A stretch of DNA of 64,000 nucleotides from Catenulispora yoronensis (GTDB taxonomy: Bacteria; Actinomycetota; Actinomycetes; Streptomycetales; Catenulisporaceae), in assembly GCF_039531695.1 (NCBI RefSeq), contig NZ_BAAAQN010000054.1, positions 1 to 64,000 of the forward strand, given 5' to 3'. The translations under genes were made by a program, and so were the position numbers. The notes below the pieces were generated by a model. The model was not told where the DNA came from. It did no database searches and was given only the letters and a program-made list of their open reading frames with translations. Shown one piece after another: positions 17,487 to 26,168 of the stretch (position 1 is the stretch's first letter; each line of letters begins with the position of its first letter).

Positions 17487-18602
17487 TCACCCCACCCCCA
17501 GCACCCCCAACAACTCCCCGATCGGCACCCCCGGCGACCAGTGCCCGTCGCGCCCGACCATCGTCTCCGACGCGGCGAGGACGTTCAGCACCGCCTCCTC
17601 GATTGCTTCGACCACGGCCTCGTAGAACGGATCCATGCGGTTCCAGGGGATGAAGCGGAGGTCGCTGTAGCCGGGGTCGCCGTGGGGGAAGCCCATGCCG
17701 GGGGTGAAGGCGTGTTCGTTGGCGGTGGAGAAGGCCAGGAAGAGGTCGCCGGAGAAGTGGGAGCCGGTGGTGCCGGTGCGGGCGAGGCCGAGGGGGACGC
17801 GGCGGGTCAGGGCTGTGCATTGTTGGGGGAGGAGGGGGGCGTCGGTGGCTATGACCGCTATGACGGAGCCGGAGCCTGGGGGGCGGGGCTGGGCGGTTTG
17901 CTCCATCGGGTTCTCGGTGGACAGGGTGGTGCCGACCGGGGTGCCGCAGACGGTCAGTTCTTTGCGGGAGCCGAAGTTGGCCTGGATGAAGGCGCCGACG
18001 GTGTAGGTGGCGGTGCCGTGGGGCACGCGGCGGGAGGCGGTGCCGTTGCCGCCTTTGAAGGCGTAGCAGTTCATGCCGGTGCCGCCGCCGACGGAGCCTT
18101 CGGTGACGGGGCCGGGGCGGGCGGCGTCGATGGCGGCCACGGCGTGGTGGGGTTGGACGCTGGGGGCGTTGATGGCGTTCAGGTAGCCGTCCCAGGTCTC
18201 GGCGACCACTGGGAGCAGCCATTCGGCGGCGGTGTGGGGCTTCTCGCGGGCCGTCCAGTCGATGACGCCGCGGTGCGCCGGTCCGATGGCGTGGGTGTTG
18301 GTGATCAGCACTGGGAGGCGCAGGGTGCCGGTCTCGCTGAGCCAGGCCGTGCCGGTCATCTCGCCGTTGCCGTTGAGCGAGAACCAGCCGGCGGCGCAGG
18401 GTGCCTCGACGGTCGCGGCCGGGCGCGGCAGGATCGCGGTGACGCCGGTGCGGACGTCGTCGCCCTCGATGAGGGTGGTGTAGCCGACGTGGACGCCCGG
18501 GACGTCGGTGATCGCGTTGTGGGGTCCGGGGGTGCCGGGCAGCGGCAGGCCGAGCTCGCGGGCCCGGGGGCGGGAACCAGAACCAGAATCCGACGCACTC
18601 AT
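17487..18602 (-). CDS. P1 (S58) family aminopeptidase, DmpA/BapA-like
   Basis: The 371-residue protein belongs to the self-cleaving N-terminal-nucleophile family that includes DmpA and beta-peptidyl aminopeptidases, which release N-terminal L, D or beta amino acids. Hallmarks are ITDVPGVHVGYTTLIEGDD near the start, GGGTGMNCYAFKGG, and the processing site before Ser246 in PGSGSVIAVIATDAPLLP, which would yield the two subunits. There is no signal peptide. Its start overlaps the stop of the TetR gene by one base (TGATG), so the two form an operon and the regulator probably controls peptide or amino-acid use. Confidence 0.9.
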   Translation of the reverse strand: MSASDSGSGSRPRARELGLPLPGTPGPHNAITDVPGVHVGYTTLIEGDDVRTGVTAILPRPAATVEAPCAAGWFSLNGNGEMTGTAWLSETGTLRLPVLITNTHAIGPAHRGVIDWTAREKPHTAAEWLLPVVAETWDGYLNAINAPSVQPHHAVAAIDAARPGPVTEGSVGGGTGMNCYAFKGGNGTASRRVPHGTATYTVGAFIQANFGSRKELTVCGTPVGTTLSTENPMEQTAQPRPPGSGSVIAVIATDAPLLPQQCTALTRRVPLGLARTGTTGSHFSGDLFLAFSTANEHAFTPGMGFPHGDPGYSDLRFIPWNRMDPFYEAVVEAIEEAVLNVLAASETMVGRDGHWSPGVPIGELLGVLGVG

Positions 18603-19219
18603 CAGAGCCCTCCCTCACCAGTCAGATCGCAGCCGGTGGCATCGGCCGCGTACGCCAGCATGATCGTCTCGGCGTCCCGGACGTCCAGCGGCGGCACCGC
18701 CTGCGTCAGGTGCAGCCCGAGCCCGTCTTCGAGCAGGACGAGGCTGCGCGCGATGGTGTTCGGTTCGCGGGTCAGCGTGAACACGCCGATCGCCGCGCCC
18801 GCCTCCAGGATCGCCGCGTACAGCGACACCTGCCGCTCGTAGAGCCGTACATGTTGTGCCGAGTAGGCGGCGTCGCGGCGGGCGAACGTGCCCAGTTCCA
18901 GCAGCAGGCGCACCAGCTCGTCGTCGCTTCCCGAGGGCAGTCCCGAGCGGATCATCCCGGCCAGCCGTCGTCGCGGGTCCGGTTCGGCCCGGGCCGCCGT
19001 CTCCCGGTCGACGCAGAACCGCTCGACGGCCTCGCGCTGCACTTCGCGCAGGACGTCGCTCAGCGTCGGGAAGTAGTACTGCACCGCGCCGGGGGTCATC
19101 TCCGCGTGGTCGGCGACGTCGCGCATCCTCAGGTCGGCCACCCCGCGGGCCAGGATCGCCTGCCGGGCCGCCTCGACCAGTTCGGCGCGTTTCTCGTGGG
19201 CTCTGCTCGGTCTCCCCAT
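18602..19219 (-). CDS. TetR/AcrR-family repressor
   Basis: The 205-residue regulator has an N-terminal TetR HTH (LVEAARQAILARGVADLRM, VADHAEMTPGAVQYYF) and a BetI-like ligand-binding C-terminal part. It is the first gene of a unit with the P1 peptidase and is divergent from an APC permease. A perfect palindrome at 19346-19374 in the shared promoter region is the obvious binding site. The ligand is presumably an amino acid, amine or peptide handled by the two target genes. Confidence 0.92.
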   Translation of the reverse strand: MGRPSRAHEKRAELVEAARQAILARGVADLRMRDVADHAEMTPGAVQYYFPTLSDVLREVQREAVERFCVDRETAARAEPDPRRRLAGMIRSGLPSGSDDELVRLLLELGTFARRDAAYSAQHVRLYERQVSLYAAILEAGAAIGVFTLTREPNTIARSLVLLEDGLGLHLTQAVPPLDVRDAETIMLAYAADATGCDLTGEGGL

Positions 19220-19345
19220 GGTTCGGCATTCTCTTGATGATTCGCAGGGAACGCAAGCGATGATCGGCGATCTTCGACGTCCGTGGCGACAAAACCCCTG
19301 TTTACTCAGTCGTTACGCGCGATCGTATTGACGGTGACCCCGGTC

Positions 19346-19374
19346 GAGTTCTTTGATGCTCCATCAAAGAACTC
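19346..19374. promoter_or_regulatory. Perfect palindromic operator, probably for the TetR regulator
   Basis: GAGTTCTTTGATG and CATCAAAGAACTC are exact reverse complements separated by CTC. The site lies 17 bases before the permease start and 126 bases before the TetR start. A related half-site, TTCTCTTGATG, lies at about 19230 near the TetR start. Size and symmetry suit a TetR dimer. Confidence 0.8.
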
Positions 19375-19391
19375 CGATGGAAGGACGCTCC

Positions 19392-20819
19392 ATGACCGCT
19401 TCAGGCACGTCCCCGTCCCCATCCGCCGAAGCCGTCGAACCCGCCGGCCATCCTCGGCTGCACCGCGGCCTGCGGATGCTCGGCACGCTGTTCATCACGC
19501 TGTCCGCGATCACGCCGGCCTCGTCCGTCTTCATCATCAGCCCCGGCGTCATCGGCCAGGCCGGCACCGGCGCGTTCTGGGCCTTCGCCGTGGCCGGCGT
19601 CGTCGGCGTCTTCATGGCCCTGGTCTACGCCGAGCTGTCCTCGGCCTTCCCGCTGTCCGGCGGCGAGTACGCGATCACCGCCCGCGCCCTCGGGCGGCTG
19701 CCGGGCTTCGTGGTCCTGGGCCTGATCCTGGTCACCCAGCTGCTGATCGTCGCGGTCATCGCCCTGGGCGTGGGGACCTACCTGTCGGTGCTGTTCCCGC
19801 ACCTGAACGCACCGGTCACGGCGGCCGTCACCACCCTGCTGGCCACCGTCCTGGCGGTCTTCGACATCAAGCTCAACGCCTGGGTGACCGGCATCTTCCT
19901 GGCCATCGAGATGGTCGCGCTGATCGTCGTCAGCGCTCTGGGGTTGCTCCACCCGAAGCGGTCGCTCGGCGATCTGGTCGCCCACCCGGTGGTCGCGGCC
20001 GCCGGCTCGAACCCGGCCGTCACCGCGGTCGGCGTCGGGACCATCGGCGCGGCCACCGCCGTCGCCATCTTCGCCTACAACGGCTACGGCTCGGCGGTGT
20101 ACTTCGGCGAGGAGACGCAGGACGCGCCGCGCAGCATAGCCAAGACCGTGCTGTGGGCCCTGGGCATCACCGTCTTCGCCGAGCTGATACCCACCACCGC
20201 CGTCCTCATCGGCGCCCCCGACCTGCCGAGCCTGTTCGGCGCGGACAACATGATGAAGTACTTCATCACCGCCACCTCGAACTCGAAGGTCAACGACGCC
20301 ATCAGCCTGGCCGTGGCGGTCGCGATCTTCAACGCGGTCCTGGCGATCATCCTGGTCACCGCACGCATGGTGTTCTCCACCGGCCGCGACTCCGCCTGGC
20401 CGGCCCCGGTCAGCAAGGCCCTGGCCGCCATCCACCCGAAGTTCGGCAGCCCGTGGATCGCGACCATCTTCACCGGCGTGGTGAGCGCCGGATTCTGTTT
20501 CGCGGACAACACTTTCCTGCTGGTCGTCACGTCCACGACGATCATCGCCGTGTACGCGGCCCTGGCCATGTCCTCGATCGCCGGCCGCCGCAACGGCTCC
20601 ACGGCCCACGCCGCCTACCGCATGCCCGGCTGGCCGGTGGCGCCGGTGCTCGCGCTGGCCGCGATCGCCTATGTCGTCTACGAGAACTTCCAGGACCCGA
20701 AGGTCGGCCGGCCGAGCCTGTGGACGACGATCGGCATCGCGGTCGTGTCGGCGGCGTACTACCTGGTGGCGCTGCGGCGGCGCGGGACGTGGGAGTTGAA
20801 GGGGGCTGAGGACTCGTGA
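19392..20819 (+). CDS. APC-superfamily amino-acid permease
   Basis: The 475-residue protein has about 12 hydrophobic helices and the APC hallmark near its start (GTLFITLSAITPASSVFIISPGVI followed by AGTGAFWAF). A cytoplasmic-loop motif (YFGEETQDAPRSIAKTVLWALGI) is typical of APC transporters. The start is ATG 19392 behind AAGGACG; a frame extending to 19353 would run through the operator palindrome and is unlikely. It is divergent from the TetR-peptidase operon and probably shares its control, importing the amino acid or amine that the system handles. Confidence 0.9.
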   Translation: MTASGTSPSPSAEAVEPAGHPRLHRGLRMLGTLFITLSAITPASSVFIISPGVIGQAGTGAFWAFAVAGVVGVFMALVYAELSSAFPLSGGEYAITARALGRLPGFVVLGLILVTQLLIVAVIALGVGTYLSVLFPHLNAPVTAAVTTLLATVLAVFDIKLNAWVTGIFLAIEMVALIVVSALGLLHPKRSLGDLVAHPVVAAAGSNPAVTAVGVGTIGAATAVAIFAYNGYGSAVYFGEETQDAPRSIAKTVLWALGITVFAELIPTTAVLIGAPDLPSLFGADNMMKYFITATSNSKVNDAISLAVAVAIFNAVLAIILVTARMVFSTGRDSAWPAPVSKALAAIHPKFGSPWIATIFTGVVSAGFCFADNTFLLVVTSTTIIAVYAALAMSSIAGRRNGSTAHAAYRMPGWPVAPVLALAAIAYVVYENFQDPKVGRPSLWTTIGIAVVSAAYYLVALRRRGTWELKGAEDS

Positions 20820-20854
20820 CCGGTAGAGCCCGATAGAGCCAACAGAGACCAAAA

Positions 20855-20892
20855 GAGTCGACGCCACCGGTTCTCACCGGTGGCGTCGACTC
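20855..20892. terminator. Bidirectional terminator between two convergent permease genes
   Basis: A perfect 17-bp stem (GAGTCGACGCCACCGGT with its reverse complement) closes a TCTC tetraloop. It lies between the permease stop at 20819 and the convergent permease stop at 20926. A run AAAAG precedes it, so on the minus strand a short U-tract follows the stem. Confidence 0.88.
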
Positions 20893-20925
20893 CTGTCCTA
20901 TAAACCTGTCCCCTAAATAAGCGTC

Positions 20926-22485
20926 CTACAGAACGTCCTGCTCCCACTGCGCCAGCTCCGCCGGGCTCCCGTACCGCACCGGACCCTGGAACGTCCGCCG
21001 CGCGGTCACGAACCACCACACCGTCGCCACCAGCAGCACCACGCCCAGCGCCACCGGCGCGTAGTTGAACGACGTCGCCGTCACCGGCGACTGCTGCGGC
21101 AGCACGAACAGCACGCTGCTCACCACCACCCAGCCGATCGCCATCCGCGATACCGGGCGGCTCCAGCGGCCCAGGTTCCAGGGGCCCGGGGCGAAGTCGT
21201 CGCCCTGGCGCAGGCGCAGGTAGATCGGGATGCTGTAGGCCGTGAACAGGCCCACCACGCTGATCGAGACGATGGCGTTCAGGGCCGTCGGGTTCCACAG
21301 CGACGGGATGCCGAGGACGAACGCGCAGGCGGCGGCCAGCCAGACCGAGTTCACCGGGGTGCGGGTGCGGCTGCTCACCGTGCGCCAGAGGCGGCTGCCG
21401 GGCATCGCGCCGTCGCGGGAGAACGCGAAGATCTGGCGGGAGTTGCTGGTCAGGTTGGCCAGGCCGCAGAACAGCAGCGAGACGATCACCACCAGCAGCA
21501 GCGCCTCGGCGGCGTGGACGCCGAGGGCGTCGATGAGGATCTGGGCCGGCGGCAGGCCGGTCTTGCTCTGGAGCTCGCCGGTGTAGTCGGTCATCGCGAA
21601 GGCCAGGGCGATCACCAGGCCCAGGCCGGCTATCCAGGAGAACAGGATCGAGCGGACGATGCCGCGCGGCGCCGCCAGCGCGGCGTGCTCGGTCTCCTCG
21701 GCCATGTGCGAGGAGGAGTCGAAGCCGGTGAAGGTGCCCGAGGCGAACAGCAGGCCGATCAGGCCGGCGTAGATCCCGGAGTGGAAGCCGGTGCCGTTCA
21801 CGAAGTGGGTGAACACCCACGGCGCGGACTGGTGGTGCGACGGCACCAGGGTCAGCGAGCCGATCAGGGCCGCGGCGCCCAGCAGCATCCACCACACGCC
21901 GGCCTTGGTGACGACCGCGACCAGCCGCACGGTGAAGGTGTTCAGCAGGGCGTGCAGGACCAGGATCCCGGCGTAGATCAGCAGGCCGCCGCGGGGCGTC
22001 GGGCGGTAGCCGAAGGCCAGGGCGGCGTAGGCCTGGATGAAGGTGACGCCGGCGAAGTCGGCCGCCGCGGTGCCGCCGATCTGGCCGGCGAAGTTCAGCC
22101 AGCCGGTGTACCAGCTCCAGGCCGCGTTGTGGCGCTTGGCCAGCTTCGCCGACCAGTAGTACAGCGCCGCCGACGTCGGGAACGCCGAGGTGATCTCGGC
22201 CATCGCCGCGCCCACCGACAGCACCAGCAGGCCGACCGCGGCCCAGCCCCACACCATCACCGCCGGGCCGCCGGTGGTCATCCCGAAGGTGGCGGTGACC
22301 ATGATCCCGGCCAGGAAGTTGATGATCGTGCTGGACATCGCGAAGCTGCCGAACCCGGTGACGCCGCGGGCCAGCTGGCGCGGATAGCCGAGCTCGCGCA
22401 GGCGCTGGTCGTCGTCGGGGACAGGTTGGGAGGCGCCCGAGGCGTGGCGCCTCGGTGGAGCGGTGTCGGTGCGCGAGGAAGCCAT
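20926..22485 (-). CDS. APC-superfamily amino-acid or amine permease
   Basis: The 519-residue protein has about 12-13 membrane helices. It opens with a charged segment and LGYPRQLARGVTGFGSFAMSSTIIN, followed by GGPAVMVWGWAAVG and TSAALYYWSAKLAKR, signatures of the GabP/amino-acid-choline permease branch. EETEHAALAAPRGIVRSILFS is the conserved loop. The start is ATG 22485 with AGAAGGG eight bases upstream; ten further codons are open upstream. It is transcribed alone; a 14-bp tandem repeat lies in its leader. Confidence 0.88.
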   Translation of the reverse strand: MASSRTDTAPPRRHASGASQPVPDDDQRLRELGYPRQLARGVTGFGSFAMSSTIINFLAGIMVTATFGMTTGGPAVMVWGWAAVGLLVLSVGAAMAEITSAFPTSAALYYWSAKLAKRHNAAWSWYTGWLNFAGQIGGTAAADFAGVTFIQAYAALAFGYRPTPRGGLLIYAGILVLHALLNTFTVRLVAVVTKAGVWWMLLGAAALIGSLTLVPSHHQSAPWVFTHFVNGTGFHSGIYAGLIGLLFASGTFTGFDSSSHMAEETEHAALAAPRGIVRSILFSWIAGLGLVIALAFAMTDYTGELQSKTGLPPAQILIDALGVHAAEALLLVVIVSLLFCGLANLTSNSRQIFAFSRDGAMPGSRLWRTVSSRTRTPVNSVWLAAACAFVLGIPSLWNPTALNAIVSISVVGLFTAYSIPIYLRLRQGDDFAPGPWNLGRWSRPVSRMAIGWVVVSSVLFVLPQQSPVTATSFNYAPVALGVVLLVATVWWFVTARRTFQGPVRYGSPAELAQWEQDVL

Positions 22486-22536
22486 GGGGCTGGCCCTTCT
22501 GGACAAAAAAGACAACGGGAAATGGCGGTTTCAGCG

Positions 22537-22578
22537 GAGCTGGTGATGTGGAGCTGGTGATGTGAAGCTGGTGATGTG
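22537..22578. repeat. Three-copy 14-bp tandem repeat
   Basis: GAGCTGGTGATGTG, an identical second copy and AAGCTGGTGATGTG lie head to tail upstream of the minus-strand permease. This is the shortest of four intergenic arrays of 14-15 bp period in the window. Confidence 0.85.
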
Positions 22579-22704
22579 AAGCGGTTGACTCGGTGCCGGT
22601 GACTCTGTGCACGCGCTGTGCAAGTGCTGCGCGAGCGCGGTTGGTCTTTCGAGCGATGGCCGTGCGGGTGCGAACTCGACCCTGGATCGCAGGGCCTTGA
22701 ATTC

Positions 22705-23718
22705 TCAGGGGGCGGGCAGTCCGCAGCGGGCGCGGGCCTGCAACAACACCGTCTCCGGGTCGCCGTGCAGCGACCACGGCACCGTCGACGCGTACGGGCC
22801 CAGCACGCCGAACACCTCGGCCGCCGGCTCGTTCATCCCCGCCGCCCACAGCGCGTGCGCCAAGTGGTGCAGGTCGGGGGCCAGACGCCGGTCCGCGCCG
22901 CCGGGGGCGTCGCCGCTCCCGGCCGCGAACCAGCGGTGGTACGCGTTCTCGATCTCGGTGTGCGCGTGCGCGGTGGACCACTGCCGGTCGGCGAGCACGA
23001 CTCGCTGTCGCCACGACTCCCCGGCGTGCGCGCGGAAGCTCTCGACATAGCCGAGCAGCGGCAGCACCAGCAGCGACGACCCGTGCGGCGCCCCGGCCGC
23101 CAGCCGCCGCGCGACGTGGAACATGTCGGCGACCGACCCGGAGCCGCGCGGCCCGACGGCTGCCAGCAGCCGCTGATGCGCCTCGCGGTTGTAGGTGTCC
23201 AGCCGCCACACCCGGGCCATCAGGTCCCAGGGCCCTGCGACGTCCACGTCCACGTCCGGCGGCGCCGGCACCGGGGTCGGCGCGATGGTCGCCAGGTGCA
23301 GCAGCGCCACCAGCGGCACCGGATCGCCGGGGGCGATCCCGGCGGCCAGTTCGCAGGCATCCCGGGCCCGCGCCACCAGCTCGGAGGTGTGCCGACTCTT
23401 CTCCCGCTGGGCGCGTGCGGCGCGCACCACCGCGGTCCGGGCACGCAGCGCGGCGCAGTGCGGGTTGTCCGGCTCGGCCTCCAGCCACCGGTCGACCGCC
23501 CCGGTGCCGGCGGCCGGCCCGGCCAGCACCAGCGTCCGGTAGCAGCGCACGTCGGTGTCGACGGTGGTGGCCAGCAGGTCGCGCGTCGAGGCGTAGCGCC
23601 CGGCGCGCAGGTCCTCGCAGGCCAGGGCCAGCGCGCGGTCGGGACCGGCCAGGTCCCAGACCAGGCGCCCGCTCGGCGCGGGCGGGGGCGTGGGTGACGG
23701 GGTGGAGGGGCGCTTCAC
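22705..23718 (-). CDS. Uncharacterised actinobacterial protein, TPR-like helical
   Basis: The 337-residue protein has no signal peptide or membrane segment. After a Pro-rich start it is built of amphipathic helices (LACEDLRAGRYASTRDLL, VDRWLEAEPDNPHCAALRARTAVVRAARA, ACELAAGIAPGDPVPLVALLHLA) reminiscent of degenerate tetratricopeptide repeats, followed by DTYNREAHQRLLAAVGPRG. Conserved actinobacterial proteins of unknown function look like this. GTG 23718 follows AGGACT. It sits upstream of the permease gene on the same strand but 219 bases away, so a shared function cannot be assumed. Confidence 0.7.
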   Translation of the reverse strand: MKRPSTPSPTPPPAPSGRLVWDLAGPDRALALACEDLRAGRYASTRDLLATTVDTDVRCYRTLVLAGPAAGTGAVDRWLEAEPDNPHCAALRARTAVVRAARAQREKSRHTSELVARARDACELAAGIAPGDPVPLVALLHLATIAPTPVPAPPDVDVDVAGPWDLMARVWRLDTYNREAHQRLLAAVGPRGSGSVADMFHVARRLAAGAPHGSSLLVLPLLGYVESFRAHAGESWRQRVVLADRQWSTAHAHTEIENAYHRWFAAGSGDAPGGADRRLAPDLHHLAHALWAAGMNEPAAEVFGVLGPYASTVPWSLHGDPETVLLQARARCGLPAP

Positions 23719-23757
23719 GATCGCAGTCCTGCTCGACGGAGGCCGGCCGGGCAGCCG

Positions 23758-23985
23758 TTCGACAGACCGGCGATGGACAGGCGGGCACTCGGCACACCTG
23801 TGCTCGACACACCTGCGCTCAACAAGTCAGTGCTCGACAAGCCGCCAGTGCTCGACAAGTCAGCGCTCAACAGGCCGGGGCGCAACGGGCCGGGGCGCAA
23901 CGGGCCGGGGCTCAACAGGCCAGTGATCGACAGGCGGGCGCTCGACATACCGGCGCTCGACAAACCGACGCTCGACAGCCGCCAG
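23758..23985. repeat. Minisatellite array, 15 units of 15 bp
   Basis: Fifteen head-to-tail units with consensus CTCGACAxGCCGGxG fill this stretch; one unit is 18 bp, so the array keeps codon phase throughout. Two adjacent units (CGCAACGGGCCGGGG) are identical. In one minus-strand frame each unit gives five residues of L-S-S-x-G type, resembling pentapeptide repeats; in a plus-strand frame it gives LDKPx. It lies upstream of both flanking genes. Whether it is translated is unclear. Confidence 0.85.
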
Positions 23986-24455
23986 GTCATCGCCGTCCGG
24001 GCACGACGCCGCGCCGGCTGACTGCCGGGCGTGCCGACAGCACCGGTGTCGCCGACGGCGGCTGCCGCCGTGGTCGTTGAGCGTCTCACGACTGTCGTCC
24101 CGATCGGAGCGAGAAAAGGCTGGATGGGCGGTGACATTCAGGGGAGCGCGGTGCGTCCGGCGGGTGGCGGACACCGGAAGGAGGGAGCGTAACAGAGCAG
24201 TGGTCTTAAGTAACAGGTCTTGTTACGTCACCGTCACCGGGCATATGGTCGCGCCGGACCCGATCGCCGTCCGGCCATCCCGCCTTGGTCGATCCGGGTG
24301 ACATCAGTCTGGCGGGCTATCCCGGGCCGGACCGGTGCCGCCATGGTCCCGGTGGCCGCCGCTGTCATCAGGCTCTTGCCGGACGACGCGGCCGTCGGGA
24401 CCGCATCCGCTTCCGTACGCACCACCGCGACCGCGAACCGCGACAGGAGTCAGCC
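23986..24455. other. Intergenic region upstream of the amide permease operon
   Basis: No credible gene was seen. Together with the array to its left, about 740 bases separate the 23718 gene from the permease. The right half holds a small palindrome at 24210-24226 and must contain the permease-acetamidase promoter. Short open frames here show no ribosome binding site or consistent codon bias. Confidence 0.5.
24210..24226. promoter_or_regulatory. Candidate operator GTAACA-n5-TGTTAC
   Basis: GTAACA and TGTTAC are exact reverse complements around GGTCT, about 230 bases before the permease start, in a locally AT-rich patch (CTTAAGTAACAGG). The size suits a GntR- or MarR-type dimer, but no regulator gene adjoins it. 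Confidence 0.4.
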
Positions 24456-26168
24456 GTGACCCAGGTGCAGCAGCAGAGCGCCCCGCCGAGCGAGGCCGGA
24501 CTGGCCCGGGACGCCGTGGGCCTGCGTGAGGTCCTGTTCCAGAGCATCACCGCGATGGCGCCGGGTGCGGCCATCGCGGCCTCCATCCCGTCCGGCGCCG
24601 CGTTCGCCGGCGGCGCGCTGCCGCTTTCGGTGCTGCTGGCGATGATCGCCTGTCTGCTGGCCGCGAACTCCATCGCCGAGCTCGCCCGGCACCTGCCGGC
24701 CGCGGCCTCGGTCGGCGCCTACGCCAGCCGCGGACTGCACCCGACCATGGGCTTCCTGGTCGGCTGGATGTACGTGTTCGTGCAAGCCCTGGTCCCCACC
24801 CTGCTGCTGCTCCAGCTCGGATTCACCGTCGCGCCGACGCTGCACAGCGAGTGGAGCTCCTACCCGGCTGATCTGTGGTGGCCCTGGGTGGTCGTCGGCG
24901 CGCTGGTGATCGCCGCCGCCGGCTACCGCGGGATCCAGACCAGCGCGGTGCTCGGCACCATCCTCGGCGCCTTCGAGATCGCGGTGTTCGTCCTGCTGGC
25001 CGCGATGTTCATCATCAAGGCCGGCGGCCACAACACGCTGGCGGTGTTCGGCACGAAGTACACCCCGGACGCGCACCGCGGGATCTCCGGCGTGATCGCC
25101 GGCTCGGTCTTCACCATCCTGGCCTTCGCCGGGTTCGAGGCCGCCGCGCCGCTGGCCGAGGAGGCCCGGGACCCGCGCAGCACCATCCGCAAGGCGGTGC
25201 TCGGCGCGACGCTGGTGATCGGCGCGGTCTACATCTTCACCACCTACGCCGCCACGGTCTTCTTTGGTCCCGACAAGTTCGCCGGCTTCAACGCCGACAG
25301 CTCCTCGTCCTGGGTGGGCCTGGCCAAGAGCTCCTACGGCCTGTTCTGGGTGCTGGTGTTCTTCGCCGTCGTGAACTCCACGATCGCCAACGCCAACGCC
25401 GGTCTGAACGTCTCCACCCGCACCGCGTACGCGCTGGCCCGGGTCGGTGTGCTGCCGCGCCAGCTGGCCAGGCTGCACCCGCGGTTCCGGTCCCCGGTCG
25501 TCGCGGTCGCCGCGCAGTTCGTGATCGCCGTCGGCGCCACGCTGGCGCTGGGCTTCGCCTGGGACCCGATGACCGCCTTCCTGCTGGTGGCGACCGGGAT
25601 CGTGATCGTGGTGGTGACGGTCTACATCATCGCCAACCTCTCCTGCATCGGATTCTTCGCCCGCTTCCGGCGAGAGGAGTTCTCCTGGCTGCGGCACGGG
25701 CTGGTGCCGCTGCTGGGAATCGCGGCCTTCGTGCCGGCCCTGCTGACCGCCGCGGGCATCCCGGCGTTCTCCTTCGTCACCAAGCTGACCACGCCGGTGT
25801 CCTACGCCGGCCCCGCCGTCGGCGTCTGGCTCGTGGTGGGGGTGGGCGTGCTGGCCTACCTCTGGACCCATCACCGCGAGCGGGTCGTCCAGATCGGCAC
25901 GGTGTTCGGCAGCGGCGGCGAGGAGATCGGGGAGCCCGACGGTTCCGGGGCCGGGACCTGGGCCGGTGCCGGCGTAGGGGCCGGCCACGAGGAGGCCGGC
26001 GGCGCTGAAGTAAGCGGCGCCGCCGGCGGCGGACGTGCCGGAGGCGGCGGTGACAGCGGCGACGGCGAGCCCGCCGGCGACGCGGTCCCCGCGCCCCCGG
26101 TGGCTGCGGCCGATCCCGAGGCCGACAGCGAAGGCACCGGCAAGGAAGAAGACGGTTCCCCATCATGA
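24456..26168 (+). CDS. APC-superfamily permease coupled to an acetamidase
   Basis: The 570-residue protein starts at GTG 24456, seven bases after AGGAG. The first 480 residues hold about 12 membrane helices (SITAMAPGAAIAASIPSGAAF, FLVGWMYVFVQALVPTLLLLQ, AGFEAAAPLAEEARDPRSTI), an APC permease. The last roughly 90 residues are a soluble Gly/Ala/Glu/Asp-rich tail (GEEIGEPDGSGAG to GKEEDGSPS) unusual for the family. Its stop overlaps the acetamidase start (ATGA), so import and hydrolysis of a short amide or related nitrogen source are probably coupled. Confidence 0.87.
   Translation: MTQVQQQSAPPSEAGLARDAVGLREVLFQSITAMAPGAAIAASIPSGAAFAGGALPLSVLLAMIACLLAANSIAELARHLPAAASVGAYASRGLHPTMGFLVGWMYVFVQALVPTLLLLQLGFTVAPTLHSEWSSYPADLWWPWVVVGALVIAAAGYRGIQTSAVLGTILGAFEIAVFVLLAAMFIIKAGGHNTLAVFGTKYTPDAHRGISGVIAGSVFTILAFAGFEAAAPLAEEARDPRSTIRKAVLGATLVIGAVYIFTTYAATVFFGPDKFAGFNADSSSSWVGLAKSSYGLFWVLVFFAVVNSTIANANAGLNVSTRTAYALARVGVLPRQLARLHPRFRSPVVAVAAQFVIAVGATLALGFAWDPMTAFLLVATGIVIVVVTVYIIANLSCIGFFARFRREEFSWLRHGLVPLLGIAAFVPALLTAAGIPAFSFVTKLTTPVSYAGPAVGVWLVVGVGVLAYLWTHHRERVVQIGTVFGSGGEEIGEPDGSGAGTWAGAGVGAGHEEAGGAEVSGAAGGGRAGGGGDSGDGEPAGDAVPAPPVAAADPEADSEGTGKEEDGSPS

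Noticed and set aside
20759..23812. A 1017-codon minus-strand frame spanning permease, gap and unknown gene
   Set aside because: It is out of phase with both recognised genes, rich in Arg/Gly/Pro, and crosses the terminator between the permeases.
23758..23985. CRISPR array
   Set aside because: Units are contiguous 15-mers with no spacers, and no cas genes are nearby.
23773..24021. An 82-residue plus-strand protein made of LDKPx repeats
   Set aside because: No ribosome binding site; codon bias follows the tandem repeat only. Kept as a repeat with a note on phase.
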